A DNA stretch of 48,491 nucleotides from an uncultured candidate division WPS-2 bacterium (GCA_937927945.1 CALEYW010000079.1:1-48491); one strand, 5' to 3'. Counted from the first letter of the stretch, positions 1 to 8,574 are shown. Notes: generated by a model from the letters alone, not told the origin. Made by a program: numbers and translations.

Positions 1-150
1 CGATCATTCGGACCGGGCGGCGGCGGGGACCTGCGGGGGAAGCAACCCTCGTCTGCGCCGCGGGGTGGCGGCGGCTAGTCCCCTCCGCTGGACGCCCCGG
101 GAATGCCCAAGGTGGCGCCGCTCGGCCCCTTTCCCAGCGGAGGAAAAGGT

Positions 151-187
151 GGGAACGGTCCGCGTGGAAACCCGTCAGAACGTTCCC
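151..187 (+). other. GC-rich leader with a 7-bp hairpin
   Basis: Bases 1-208 hold no convincing gene. They are extremely G-rich. A perfect inverted repeat, GGGAACG at 151-157 and CGTTCCC at 181-187, could close a hairpin just upstream of the ATG at 209. I compared the stretch with cobalamin, TPP, SAM, Mn2+ and c-di-AMP riboswitch consensus boxes from memory and none fits. It may be an mRNA leader or simply GC-rich spacer. Confidence 0.2.
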
Positions 188-208
188 GTGTCCACCGACA
201 GAACGCCT

Positions 209-907
209 ATGGACCATCCGCCCGTCGCCCTGACCCGGCTGCGCAGCCTCGCCGGCCTCGCGGCCGCGGTCATCCCAGCCTCGATCCTCGTCCACCTGGC
301 GGCGGAGGCGCTGTCGCTCGGCCGGGCGGCCCTGGGCTTCGATTTCCTCGTGCGGCACGTCTACCTCGGCGCGCTGCTCGTAACGGGCCTCTGGGGCTTC
401 TCGCGGACGGTCGGCTTGGGCCGGGGCAGCACGGAGGTCCGGCGCCGTACCGCGCTCCTGCGCGCCGCCCTGACCGGCCCGCAAGGTCGGCTCGACCTCG
501 CCGTGCTGGCGCTGGGCAATCTCGCCTTTTTTGGACTGACCCAGCTCGGTGAAGGGCTCCCGATCCTCTCCGGGACCGTGTGGGTCGGCCTCGCAGCCGG
601 GATCCTCGGGTCGCTCCTGGCCGCGGTCCTGGTCTATGCCTTCGCCCGCTCGATGGTCGTCGCGACGATCGAAGCGCTGGTCCACGCCTCGCGCCGGCCC
701 CCGGCCGCCGTGCGGGCCCCGCGGCGGGCGTTCGCGCCTGCCCGCGCGGCCGCCGTCGCGTTCAGTCTCTTCGTACCAAACCGCCCCCCGCCGGCGGGTC
801 CCTCGTCTGAACCGAAATCATTGCATCAGAAAGGGACCCTTTGTCTTCATTTTCTCGCGCAGCGCTGTACGCGGCTGCGCTATTCACCGGCTTCGTACTC
901 CTTCTAG
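209..907 (+). CDS. Small integral membrane protein of unknown function
   Basis: A 232-residue protein from the ATG at 209. The frame is open further upstream, but those residues look like translated leader. Four hydrophobic segments are visible: around residues 9-36, 45-70, 90-112 and 118-150, with a His/Glu pair in the first (LVHLAAEAL). I do not recognise the family. The last ~25 residues overlap the start of the TonB-dependent receptor and look compositionally unlike the rest, so the true C-terminus may be shorter or frameshifted near 780. Being directly upstream of a TonB-dependent receptor on the same strand suggests co-transcription, possibly in envelope transport. That is inference only. 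Confidence 0.5.
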   Translation: MDHPPVALTRLRSLAGLAAAVIPASILVHLAAEALSLGRAALGFDFLVRHVYLGALLVTGLWGFSRTVGLGRGSTEVRRRTALLRAALTGPQGRLDLAVLALGNLAFFGLTQLGEGLPILSGTVWVGLAAGILGSLLAAVLVYAFARSMVVATIEALVHASRRPPAAVRAPRRAFAPARAAAVAFSLFVPNRPPPAGPSSEPKSLHQKGTLCLHFLAQRCTRLRYSPASYSF

Positions 908-3282
908 CGTCGTCGGAGCGCGCGCTCGCGCAGTCGACGACCTTCATCGCCGGCATCGTCACCGCCAACGAGCGGCCCGTCGCGGCTGCGGCGGTGACCG
1001 CGACCGGAAGCAATCTCAACCTGCGCACGCAGACCGATGCGCAGGGGAAGTTCACGTTCAGCGCCCTGCCGATCGGGACGTATAACGTCGACATCACCGC
1101 TCCGAGCGGTCATGCATCGTTACGTGTCGACCTGACCGGCTCGGGTACGACGGTCACCGTCGCGCTCACCAATCTCAAAGAAATCGGGCGCAGCGCCGTC
1201 AGCGCCCGGCCCCCGGCGCACGGCTCGGGGACGGACATCAGCTTGTCCGGCGAAAACCTCACGCGCTCGCCGGCCAGCGGAAGCCTTCCAGAGCTCCTTC
1301 TGCAGCTGCCGGGTGCGGCTCGCGGCGCGAACGGCGTCGTCCACATCAACGGCGACCACGGCGACATCAACTACATCGTCGACGGCGTGCCGATCCCGCA
1401 GGAGCTCAACCGCAGCGTCGGGACGGAGTTCGACCCGAACGACCTCGCCTTCGTCGAAGCGCTGCAAGGCGCGTACCCGGCGCAATACGGCGAGCGCTTC
1501 GCCTCGGTGCTCAACATCAACACCCGCAACGGCAACGGCCCGCCCGGCTTCACCGGCGACATCCTCGGCGGCTCGTACGGGTACGCCGATTCGACGCTGG
1601 GCTATCACACCAATCTCGGTGCCGGCACGCTCGTCGCCGCCGTCCGCAACGAGCGCGGCAACCGGGGACTCGATCCGCCGAATTTCGACTCGCCGCACAA
1701 CAGCTACAGCAACGCGAACCAATTCCTGCGCTACACGCTGCCGACCGGCGCGAATTTCCTCAACGTCACGGTGAGCCGTTCGTACCGGACCTATCAGATT
1801 CCGAGCGACGTCGCCGGCGGCCAGCCGGCGAACAGCGACGACAACCAGACACAAGAAGACCTCTTCGCGGCGATGCAGTTCCGTCACCCGATCGGAGATC
1901 ACGGTTCGCTCTCGTTCGGACCGTCGTACAAGCGGTCGCGCATTCGGGACCTGGGGGATCCGGCCAACGACTTCGCGTACGGGATCGCCAGCAATCCCGG
2001 CGGTCCGAGCGATTGCGCGCACGCGCTTTCCTCGGCTGGTCCCCTCGTCGGCGGCGTCGTCACGAATCCCCAACCGAACCAGAGCGTCTCGTACGTCAAC
2101 GGCAGCTGCGGTTTCTCGCTGTTCAGCGACCGCACCGCCATCGACGTGGGCGGCAACCTCGACTACGTGAACCGCAGCGCAAAGCACGACCTCGCCTTCG
2201 GCGGCATCTACGACGCCACGCACGTCAGCAAGACCTACGCCGTCACGCTGCAGCCCGGCAACTTCCTCGCGCCGATCTTCACCCCCGCAACGCCGGATGC
2301 ACCGTACACCGTCGTCGACAGTGCTCCCAACGTCGGCCACCTGACGGCCGTGTATCTGCAAGACAGCTGGCACATGGGTCCCGATTGGCAGCTCGATTAC
2401 GGCCTCCGCGGCGACGCGTTCGGTGTTTCGTCGACGCAGTTCAACGTCGGTTTCGGCCAGGTAAGCCCGCGCATCAAGCTGACCCGCTCGTTCGGTGGAC
2501 GGAACAGCGTGTACGCCTACTACGGGCGGTTCTTCACGCCGTTCTCGCTCGAGAACGTCTCGCCGCTGGCATCGTACACGCTGAACCTGCCGCTGCAAGC
2601 CTCGATCGCGCAGTTCGACCTCAAGCCGCAGCGCGACTCGGTATACGAGGTCGGCGGCCATTTCGGCGTCGGGCGCGGCGACCTCGGTGTGCGTGTGATG
2701 CAAAAGAACGCGACCGATCTGATCGACGACACGCAAGTCGGCATCACCGATCTGCACCAGGACATCAACTACCAGCTCGGGCGCATCGCGACGCAAACCG
2801 CGTACTACCAGCTCGGGCTGGCGCGGGCCGGCCGCTTCTCGGTCTCGCTGACCCACACGTATTCGGTGAACAAAGGCTGCGAGACGCAGCTTCTCGCGCC
2901 GTGCTTCGGAGCGTCCAATGATTGGACGCCCGCGGATCACGACCAGCGCTGGGACCTCACTTCAGGGTTGCTGCTCAACGACCGCCACAACGGGTGGTTC
3001 TCGGTGGACGCGGAGTACGGCAGCGGCCTTTCGGCCGCGCTCAATCCCGGGGCAATCACGTGCGGGGGCCCGGACGGCAATTCCGGCGGTCCGTGCAAGC
3101 GCACACCGCACCTCACGCTCGACGCCGAGAAAGGCTTCGGGCTCGCTCATAACATGGCGTTCACGCTGCGCGTCGGCAACATCTTCAACGATCGCTACTT
3201 CGTGACGTTCGCCAACGCGCAAGGCACGCATTACGCGCGCCCGCGCACGATCGACGCGGGGCTGCGTTTCAGCACCCGCTGA
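841..3282 (+). CDS. TonB-dependent outer-membrane receptor with N-terminal carboxypeptidase-regulatory-like domain
   Basis: 813 residues from a TTG start at 841, preceded by AAAGGGA at 829-835. Residues 1-30 form a signal peptide ending in ALA. Residues ~34-105 are a CarboxypepD_reg-like beta-sandwich (GIVTANERPVAAAAVTATG, later GKFTFSALPIGTY). A plug domain follows (~130-230, with NYIVDGVPIPQE and the AQYGERFASVLNINTRNG end), then a beta-barrel rich in aromatic alternation to the C-terminus. Such proteins import large or scarce ligands through the outer membrane using TonB energy. The regulatory-like N-domain is typical of SusC-like and related receptors. No SusD-like partner, TonB or ExbBD is nearby, so the substrate cannot be named. 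Its presence argues for a diderm envelope. It converges on the RsbW-like gene with only 6 bases between stops. Confidence 0.88.
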   Translation: MSSFSRAALYAAALFTGFVLLLASSERALAQSTTFIAGIVTANERPVAAAAVTATGSNLNLRTQTDAQGKFTFSALPIGTYNVDITAPSGHASLRVDLTGSGTTVTVALTNLKEIGRSAVSARPPAHGSGTDISLSGENLTRSPASGSLPELLLQLPGAARGANGVVHINGDHGDINYIVDGVPIPQELNRSVGTEFDPNDLAFVEALQGAYPAQYGERFASVLNINTRNGNGPPGFTGDILGGSYGYADSTLGYHTNLGAGTLVAAVRNERGNRGLDPPNFDSPHNSYSNANQFLRYTLPTGANFLNVTVSRSYRTYQIPSDVAGGQPANSDDNQTQEDLFAAMQFRHPIGDHGSLSFGPSYKRSRIRDLGDPANDFAYGIASNPGGPSDCAHALSSAGPLVGGVVTNPQPNQSVSYVNGSCGFSLFSDRTAIDVGGNLDYVNRSAKHDLAFGGIYDATHVSKTYAVTLQPGNFLAPIFTPATPDAPYTVVDSAPNVGHLTAVYLQDSWHMGPDWQLDYGLRGDAFGVSSTQFNVGFGQVSPRIKLTRSFGGRNSVYAYYGRFFTPFSLENVSPLASYTLNLPLQASIAQFDLKPQRDSVYEVGGHFGVGRGDLGVRVMQKNATDLIDDTQVGITDLHQDINYQLGRIATQTAYYQLGLARAGRFSVSLTHTYSVNKGCETQLLAPCFGASNDWTPADHDQRWDLTSGLLLNDRHNGWFSVDAEYGSGLSAALNPGAITCGGPDGNSGGPCKRTPHLTLDAEKGFGLAHNMAFTLRVGNIFNDRYFVTFANAQGTHYARPRTIDAGLRFSTR

Positions 3283-3288
3283 TCGGGC

Positions 3289-3687
3289 CTAGTCGCGCCG
3301 GGCGGTGATCGGGAGGGTGGCGCGGACGATCGTCCCGCCGCCCTCCGCTCCCTCGACGGCGACGTCGCAGGCGAGCATCTCGACGATCGCCAGCCCGCGG
3401 CCCGATTCGGCGAGCAGGTCGCCGCACGGCTCCGCCGGTGCGGTTTTGAAGCCCGGGCCGTGGTCGCGGACGACGAGGACCGGCGGGTGCGAGTCGGCAT
3501 GCTCCAGGCGGACCTCGACCGCGCCGCGGGCGTAGCGGACGGTGTTCGCCACGAGCTCGCCGTAAATGAGCTCGGCGGCGTCAACGTCGGACGGCGGCTG
3601 CGCGATGCGTGCGAGGTGGTTGCGGAACGTCCGCCGCTCGCGCAGCACGCATCCCGCCTCATCTCGCACTTCCCAAACTATCGCCAC
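3289..3687 (-). CDS. RsbW/SpoIIAB-like serine kinase (HATPase_c_2 anti-sigma type)
   Basis: 132 residues. The Bergerat ATP-binding fold is readable: N-box ELVANTVRYA (~44-53), G1 box DHGPGF (~75-80) and G2 box ESGRGLAIVE (~93-102). Stand-alone domains of this size belong to the RsbW/SpoIIAB family, which bind a sigma factor and/or phosphorylate an STAS anti-anti-sigma protein. No STAS protein, PP2C phosphatase or sigma-B-type factor is adjacent, so the partner is unknown. The gene lies downstream of the GGDEF-EAL gene on the same strand with an 86-base gap and could be read through from it. Confidence 0.8.
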   Translation of the reverse strand: MAIVWEVRDEAGCVLRERRTFRNHLARIAQPPSDVDAAELIYGELVANTVRYARGAVEVRLEHADSHPPVLVVRDHGPGFKTAPAEPCGDLLAESGRGLAIVEMLACDVAVEGAEGGGTIVRATLPITARRD

Positions 3688-3773
3688 GTCGCTCGCCTCA
3701 CTTCCTCTCTCTGGCGCATCGTACCGACATTCGAGTACGATGTCGCTCCCGAGATTGGGGTGTTTTGAGGGGA

Positions 3774-5876
3774 TCAGGCGCCGCGGTGCACGAGACGCAG
3801 CGGCGCCTTGCGCGCGAGAGAGCGTTCCAACACTTCGAGCTTCTGCGGATGGCCGAAGCGGTAGCCTTGCGCTTCGTCACAGCCCAGGGATGCGACAAAG
3901 GCGATCTGCGCGTCCGTTTCGATTCCTTCGGCGGTAACGTGCAGTCCGAGCGCCTTCGCGACCGTGACGATCGAGCCGACGATCGCTTGGTCGTACGTGT
4001 CGTTGGCGATGTCACCGATGAACGCACGGTCGATCTTCAGGCCGTTGACCGGCAACCGCTTGAGGTAGGCGAGCGAACTGTATCCGACGCCGAAATCGTC
4101 GACCGCAACACGCACTCCGAGCGCGCTCAACCGGCGCAGCGTCGGAAGGACGCTGTCGTCGAGCGCCGCGTGCTCGGTCACTTCGACCGTCAGCGCGGCG
4201 GGTGGCAAATCGTGTTCGGTCAGGATCGCCGAAAGAACGTCGGGCAAATCCGGTTCGCGCAGATCGCGCGACGCGAGGTTCACCGCGATGCGGAAGTCGG
4301 GGACGCTGCGGCGCAGCCGCATCGCGGCGGCGACCGCCTCGCGCATGACCCAACGATCGATCGCGACGATCGCCCCGGTCTCTTCCGCGATGGGAATGAA
4401 CGCGGCCGGTTCGATGAGCCCGCGCGTCCGATGCTCCCAGCGCACGAGCGCTTCGCAGCCCACCGTGCGCTGCGTCGGGACATCGACGATGGGCTGATAC
4501 AGCAGCTTGAGCTCATCGCGGCCGATCGCGTGCCAGAGATCGTTTTCGAGCGAGAGCCGATCGTTGGCGGCCGACTCCAGCGAAGCATCGAAGAACGCGT
4601 GGCGATTCCCGCCCAGCCGCTTCGCCCGGTACATCGCCGCGTCCGCGTGGCCGACGAGGCTTTCGGCGGTGCGCCCGTGCTCGGGGAAAACCGCCGCTCC
4701 GACGCTCGCGCTGACGAACAGCTCGCGCCCCTGAACGCCGATCGGCGTCTTGAAGGCGCGCACGATGCGCAGCGCGGCCGCATCCGCTTCGGCGATGTTC
4801 GCGACCTGGGGCAGCAGGATGATGAACTCGTCGCCGCCGGGCCGGGCAATCACGTCGCGCGGGTTGAGGGTCTCGCGCAGCCGCGCCGCGACTTCCCGCA
4901 GCACGCCGTCGCCGACGCCGTGGCCGAGGGTGTCGTTGATCGTCTTGAACCGGTCGAGGTCGATGTAGACCAGGGCGAAACGGCGGTCGTCGAGCGTCGC
5001 CGTTTCCAGCACGGCGTTGAGGCGCTGCTCGAGCGAGAGACGGTTCGGCAAGCCGGTGAGACCGTCCCGATGCGCGGTATCGAACAGCTGCTGCTGAGCC
5101 CGCTTGAGCTCGGTGATGTCGAGCGAGACGCCGACGGCGCCGATCACGCGTTTGTGCTCGTCGCGCAACGGCTCGACGTGGTGGCGCAGCCAGCGTTCGC
5201 CGCGCGCCGTGACGATGCGCAGCGACTCGCCGGCGAACACGTCTTCGAGGAGGTGCTCCGAGAGCAGCACTTCGCAGGATTGATCGATCAGCGTTTCGGC
5301 GCGCATGTCGAGCTCCTGGAGCGCGCCGCCGGCGACCGCCGTGAAACGCGCGTCGCGGTCGGTGGTCCACAACACCGCGTCCACGTTGTGCGTGACCAGA
5401 CGGAGGCGCTGCTCGTTCGCCTTCAGCAGCAGCTCGGCCCGCATGCGTTCCGTCACGTCGCGCAGCGAGATCAGCGTTTCGGTGGCGGCGGGTTTGACCC
5501 GAATCTCGACCCAGGTCTGGGTGCGCGCGAACGCGTGCATGCGCTCGACGACGTTTCCCGTGCGCCGGGCGTAGCGAATGTCCGGGACCAGTTCCGAGCC
5601 GAGAGGATCGACCACGGCGTCGAGCGCGTTCCCGACCAGCTGGTCGGCGGTCGTCCGCAGCAGGCGCTCCGCCTCTTCGTTGACGTGCGTGATGTTCAGC
5701 GACTCGTCGACGATGTAGATTCCGTCGCCGACGGCTTCGAGCACGTTGAAGCGGCGCTCGGTCGCGTCGGCCGCGTCGGCCCGCGCCCCACGCACCTCGG
5801 TGAGGAGCGCGTAGACTCGCCAACCCAGGACCGCGGCGCCGAAGGCTGCGACTGCGGCGACGATCGCGGCGAGCAT
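3774..5876 (-). CDS. PAS-PAS-GGDEF-EAL cyclic-di-GMP enzyme, membrane anchored
   Basis: About 700 residues. An N-terminal membrane helix (residues ~2-24) is followed by two PAS domains (~42-150 and ~165-280; DVTERM and DITELKRAQ are the linkers), a GGDEF domain (~290-440) and an EAL domain (~455-690). GGDEF is intact (RPGGDEFIIL), so cyclase activity is possible. The RxxD inhibitory site before it reads NPRD and is missing. The EAL domain keeps EALVRWEH, VNLASRDL, EVTEHA, DDFGVGYSS, KIDRAFI, AEGIET and QGYRFGHP, so all metal and catalytic positions I know are present and phosphodiesterase activity is likely. The ATG at 5876 overlaps the stop of the upstream regulator as TGATG; a GTG one codon earlier is possible. 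It is the third gene of the copy-1 DUF4382 operon. Confidence 0.92.
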   Translation of the reverse strand: MLAAIVAAVAAFGAAVLGWRVYALLTEVRGARADAADATERRFNVLEAVGDGIYIVDESLNITHVNEEAERLLRTTADQLVGNALDAVVDPLGSELVPDIRYARRTGNVVERMHAFARTQTWVEIRVKPAATETLISLRDVTERMRAELLLKANEQRLRLVTHNVDAVLWTTDRDARFTAVAGGALQELDMRAETLIDQSCEVLLSEHLLEDVFAGESLRIVTARGERWLRHHVEPLRDEHKRVIGAVGVSLDITELKRAQQQLFDTAHRDGLTGLPNRLSLEQRLNAVLETATLDDRRFALVYIDLDRFKTINDTLGHGVGDGVLREVAARLRETLNPRDVIARPGGDEFIILLPQVANIAEADAAALRIVRAFKTPIGVQGRELFVSASVGAAVFPEHGRTAESLVGHADAAMYRAKRLGGNRHAFFDASLESAANDRLSLENDLWHAIGRDELKLLYQPIVDVPTQRTVGCEALVRWEHRTRGLIEPAAFIPIAEETGAIVAIDRWVMREAVAAAMRLRRSVPDFRIAVNLASRDLREPDLPDVLSAILTEHDLPPAALTVEVTEHAALDDSVLPTLRRLSALGVRVAVDDFGVGYSSLAYLKRLPVNGLKIDRAFIGDIANDTYDQAIVGSIVTVAKALGLHVTAEGIETDAQIAFVASLGCDEAQGYRFGHPQKLEVLERSLARKAPLRLVHRGA

Positions 5877-7420
5877 CACGCCAAACCTCGGGCGCGCGCC
5901 TCGTAGAGCAATTCACCGCGCGACGAGACCGCGAACGCCTCGAAGATCTCCGCGATTTGGCGCTCGATCGTGTACAGGCTCCGGCTGAACCGGCGCGAGA
6001 GATCCGCCGGATCGGAACCGCCCAAGAGCGCGCGCGCGATCTGACGCTGCAAGGGCGAAAGACGCCGCGGCAGCGCTTCTTCCCTCGCCACGGCCTCGTC
6101 GGCCATGTTGGCGAGCGGGCAGTCCGGATACCGGCCGGCGTGCGCGATCGAGGCCGCGCGCCAACGCTCCTCCCCGGTGACTTCGGCAAGCGCCGAGGCG
6201 GTGAGCGTCGCACGATAGTGGTGACCGGCGGAATTCCAGATTTCGTACGATTCGAGCAGCGCGGGCACGGCGGCATCGCGCCGGCCCTGCGTCAGGTCGA
6301 TCAGCGCCTGGGCGTAGCGTGCCGTGGCGACGGTGCGCCGGTCGCCGGCGATCGCCAGCGCAGGGTTGACGTTCTCGACGCCGATCTGTGAGTACATCGA
6401 AGCGTAGCGCTGCGCGCGGCTCGGATCGACCGGGGCGTACAGCGCGGCCAGCACGACGAGCACCTGGCGCTCTTCGCCGGCGGTAGCTTCCCATCGAACG
6501 TCACGCGCGACGCGATCGGCTTCGTCGAGTTCCTCGAGCGCCCAGATCTCGTTCTGCGCGATGCGCGCGACGTACGCTCGATCGAGGTGCGCCATGACCC
6601 GCCACGCCGGAGACGGCGCGATCGCGCGGGCTTCCTTGAACGTCCATTGCGCGCGGCCGGACTCCCCGCGCATGAACGCATCCCATCCGAGCGCGCGCAG
6701 CGTCTCGAAATGATACACGTTGACGTCCGGCGTCCAGGCGAGGAGCGCGAGTGATTGCTTGGCGGCGAGGATCCCTTCCTCGTCGGCCGTCTCGAACGAA
6801 ACGCGTGCCAGAGCCTGCAACGTCACCGCGGCGGTGTGCACGTCGATCGGCTCGTCGCCGCGCGGCTCGCACGCGAGGGACCGCTTGAGGTCGACCACCT
6901 GCGCGCGGTAGTCGCCGTTGCCGGCATGGAGCCAGGCACGATGCGTGTACACCGCGGCGACGATGCTCGCGTCGCTGTGCGTCAGCGCAACGGTGATCTC
7001 CGGGGCTTGCGGATTGCAGTCGCGCCGAAACCAGCGCATCCGTACGTCGTGATACGCCATCGTCGCGAGGCCGTCGGGAACGGAGTTCGCGAGCACCCGC
7101 GCCGCCGCATAGCGTGCGTTCGCCGACGAAAAATCGCGAACCGACGCGTACTGCCGCCCAGCCTCGACGTCGCGACCGAATCGCCCTTCGGCGGAGCTGA
7201 AAACGTCGTCAGCGCGGATCAGGTACTCGAGCGCCGCGACGGGATCGCGGCGACCGAGCGTCTCGGCCTTCAGCACGACAGCGGCTTCCGCGCTGGTCCG
7301 CTCCCAGTCTTCACACCCTTCGAGCAGCTGCAGCGCAGCGTCGTAGTGTGCCGACCGCAAGGCGAACCGTGCGTCGCGAACCGATCCCGCCGTCACCCTG
7401 ACGTCAGCCCCTCCGTGCAC
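5876..7420 (-). CDS. TPR-like / LuxR-type regulator, cassette copy 1
   Basis: 514 residues. Residues ~10-440 are helical, TPR-like repeats (for example RAWLHAGNGDYRAQVVDL and ALGWDAFMRGESGRAQW). The last ~60 residues form a degenerate LuxR helix-turn-helix: LSPLQRQIARALLGGSD, then LSRRFSRSLYTIERQI and SSRGELL, aligning with the LTxREREVL...TVxxH...SRxEL pattern. No receiver domain or Walker A motif is present, so it is neither a classical response regulator nor MalT-like. A paralogue of nearly identical length lies at 24722-26269, and by eye about half of residues match. It starts 15 bases after the DUF4382 lipoprotein stop. The start may instead be GTG at 7396, which aligns better with the paralogue. 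Confidence 0.75.
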   Translation of the reverse strand: MHGGADVRVTAGSVRDARFALRSAHYDAALQLLEGCEDWERTSAEAAVVLKAETLGRRDPVAALEYLIRADDVFSSAEGRFGRDVEAGRQYASVRDFSSANARYAAARVLANSVPDGLATMAYHDVRMRWFRRDCNPQAPEITVALTHSDASIVAAVYTHRAWLHAGNGDYRAQVVDLKRSLACEPRGDEPIDVHTAAVTLQALARVSFETADEEGILAAKQSLALLAWTPDVNVYHFETLRALGWDAFMRGESGRAQWTFKEARAIAPSPAWRVMAHLDRAYVARIAQNEIWALEELDEADRVARDVRWEATAGEERQVLVVLAALYAPVDPSRAQRYASMYSQIGVENVNPALAIAGDRRTVATARYAQALIDLTQGRRDAAVPALLESYEIWNSAGHHYRATLTASALAEVTGEERWRAASIAHAGRYPDCPLANMADEAVAREEALPRRLSPLQRQIARALLGGSDPADLSRRFSRSLYTIERQIAEIFEAFAVSSRGELLYEARARGLA

Positions 7421-7435
7421 GATATCCTAGTCGCT

Positions 7436-8332
7436 TCAGTCGCTCAACACACCAAGGTCGAGGACATCCGCCGGTGCTACGGTTACATTTGTGGTTGCAC
7501 CGAGCGGACTTGTCGCGCCGCGCGCAACGACGAGATCGCCGCTTTCCGTCGTATAGGTGTTGACGACGGCGATGTGATACTGCCCCGGCTTGAGCGCGTG
7601 CAGGACGAAGGAACCGTCGGGCTCGGTCACCGTGGTGTTGGCGATGGTTCCTTGTGGGTCGTACGCGACCACCGTCGCGTCGTCGACCGGCTCACCGGCC
7701 GCGTTGACGACTCGCCCGACGACGCGCGCCGCCGAGCGAGCGACGACGAGCTTCGGCCGCGTGTATGCGACATTCCCGCGCAGTGAAATCGATTCCAGGA
7801 CGTTGAAGTCCACGGCGACTGCGACGGACTGCCCGGCAACGCCGCCGACATCGACGGGCGCGTCGAGTGCGACGATCGAGGGCTCATGCCGGCCTGAATG
7901 CCGCGTGAAAACCATCGGATAGACGCGGCCGTTGAGCGTGACGTTCGACTGGCTCGTTTGCACCAGCAGCCGTATCGCGTCGTACGAGCCTGCCGGCAGC
8001 GTCCCGCTCAGAAGCAGCGCGGTTTGCTTGAGGGTCAGCAGATCGATCGTCCGCGGGCTGTCGTACGAGACGAGCGGCCGCGCCACCCCGCCGGCCACCA
8101 CTTCCAAGCCGGCGACGGCAAGGTACACGTGCGCGTCTCCCGACATCGGCAGCGGCGCGTCGTAGATGCTGACGGCCATGGACATCGACGGCGTTCCGCC
8201 CCAAGTTTCCTGAACGAGGCGGGCGACCGAACCGGGGACGAGGGAGCTCGTCGGCCCGGCGGGGGATGCACTGCAAGCCGCCAGAGCAGTAAGGGCGGCG
8301 AGGGCGGCGGGACGCAGGAAGGGCTTGATCAA
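7436..8332 (-). CDS. DUF4382 lipoprotein with carboxypeptidase-regulatory-like domain, cassette copy 1
   Basis: 298 residues from a TTG at 8332. This start gives a proper signal peptide with lipobox ALAAC, so the protein should be lipid-anchored in the envelope. Residues ~40-195 match the DUF4382 pattern (VSIYDAPLPMSG, LPAGSYDAIRLLV, AVAVDFNVLES). Residues ~205-290 are a CarboxypepD_reg-like fold (VVGRVVNAAGEPVDDATVV, GSFVLHALKPGQYHIAVV). The role is unknown; such domains are usually structural or ligand-binding on the cell surface. The frame is open upstream to 8533, but that part is the conserved leader RNA, not protein. Paralogue at 23754-24704. Confidence 0.8.
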   Translation of the reverse strand: MIKPFLRPAALAALTALAACSASPAGPTSSLVPGSVARLVQETWGGTPSMSMAVSIYDAPLPMSGDAHVYLAVAGLEVVAGGVARPLVSYDSPRTIDLLTLKQTALLLSGTLPAGSYDAIRLLVQTSQSNVTLNGRVYPMVFTRHSGRHEPSIVALDAPVDVGGVAGQSVAVAVDFNVLESISLRGNVAYTRPKLVVARSAARVVGRVVNAAGEPVDDATVVAYDPQGTIANTTVTEPDGSFVLHALKPGQYHIAVVNTYTTESGDLVVARGATSPLGATTNVTVAPADVLDLGVLSD

Positions 8333-8504
8333 TTGAAACCCCGAGCGGAAACGGCGACGGTGCAAAACCGCCGAGAGCTCGCCTTCGCGCGAGCCCGCCG
8401 CCCGATCCCAAAGATCGAACGGACGTACCGTGGGCGACACCCTCACCCGCAGATCCAAGGAGACGGGCGTCTTCCTACCTGGATACCCAACCGTGGGTAC
8501 ACCC
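8333..8504 (-). ncRNA. Structured 5' leader, copy 1, conserved with the copy-2 leader
   Basis: The untranslated region between the promoter and the TTG start shares long stretches with the leader at 23595-23753. Read on the minus strand, hairpin A (8398-8422) has a 10-bp stem CCGUUCGAUC / GAUCGGGCGG. Hairpin B (8377-8394) pairs GCUCGC with GCGAGC. Hairpin C (8352-8373) begins CGGCGGU and ends CGCCG. An outer pairing of AUCCA with UGGAU is also possible near 8457-8484. Stems are conserved while loops differ from copy 2. I recognise no known riboswitch class. Inference: a cis-regulatory RNA controlling the lipoprotein/regulator cassette. Confidence 0.6.
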
Positions 8505-8533
8505 ACTATGCGATTCGGGTCACACCCCGTCAA
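8505..8533 (-). promoter_or_regulatory. Sigma-70-like promoter of DUF4382 cassette copy 1
   Basis: On the minus strand, TTGACG (8528-8533) and CATAGT (8505-8510) are separated by 17 bases. The same GCATAGTG stretch with a TTGATT -35 box lies ahead of copy 2, which supports both as real promoters. Transcription would start near 8498 and give a leader of about 165 nt. Confidence 0.6.
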
Positions 8534-8574
8534 CGGAACCGGTGTTAAGTATCAGTTAAAAGAGGATTGCCTAC

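Noticed and set aside
1..208. Riboswitch (cobalamin, Mn2+ or c-di-AMP type) ahead of the TonB receptor region
   Set aside because: Some G-rich boxes look suggestive, but none of the conserved cores is present in order. Only a simple hairpin is supported.
3609..5906. 765-residue open frame on the plus strand opposite the GGDEF-EAL gene
   Set aside because: It is an antisense shadow caused by high GC. Its composition is Arg/Asp/Val-rich with no domain, while the minus strand encodes an unambiguous enzyme.
8333..8533. N-terminal extension of the copy-1 DUF4382 protein from 8533
   Set aside because: A lipobox at normal distance from TTG 8332, the promoter at 8505-8533 and the conserved hairpins all argue that this DNA is untranslated leader.
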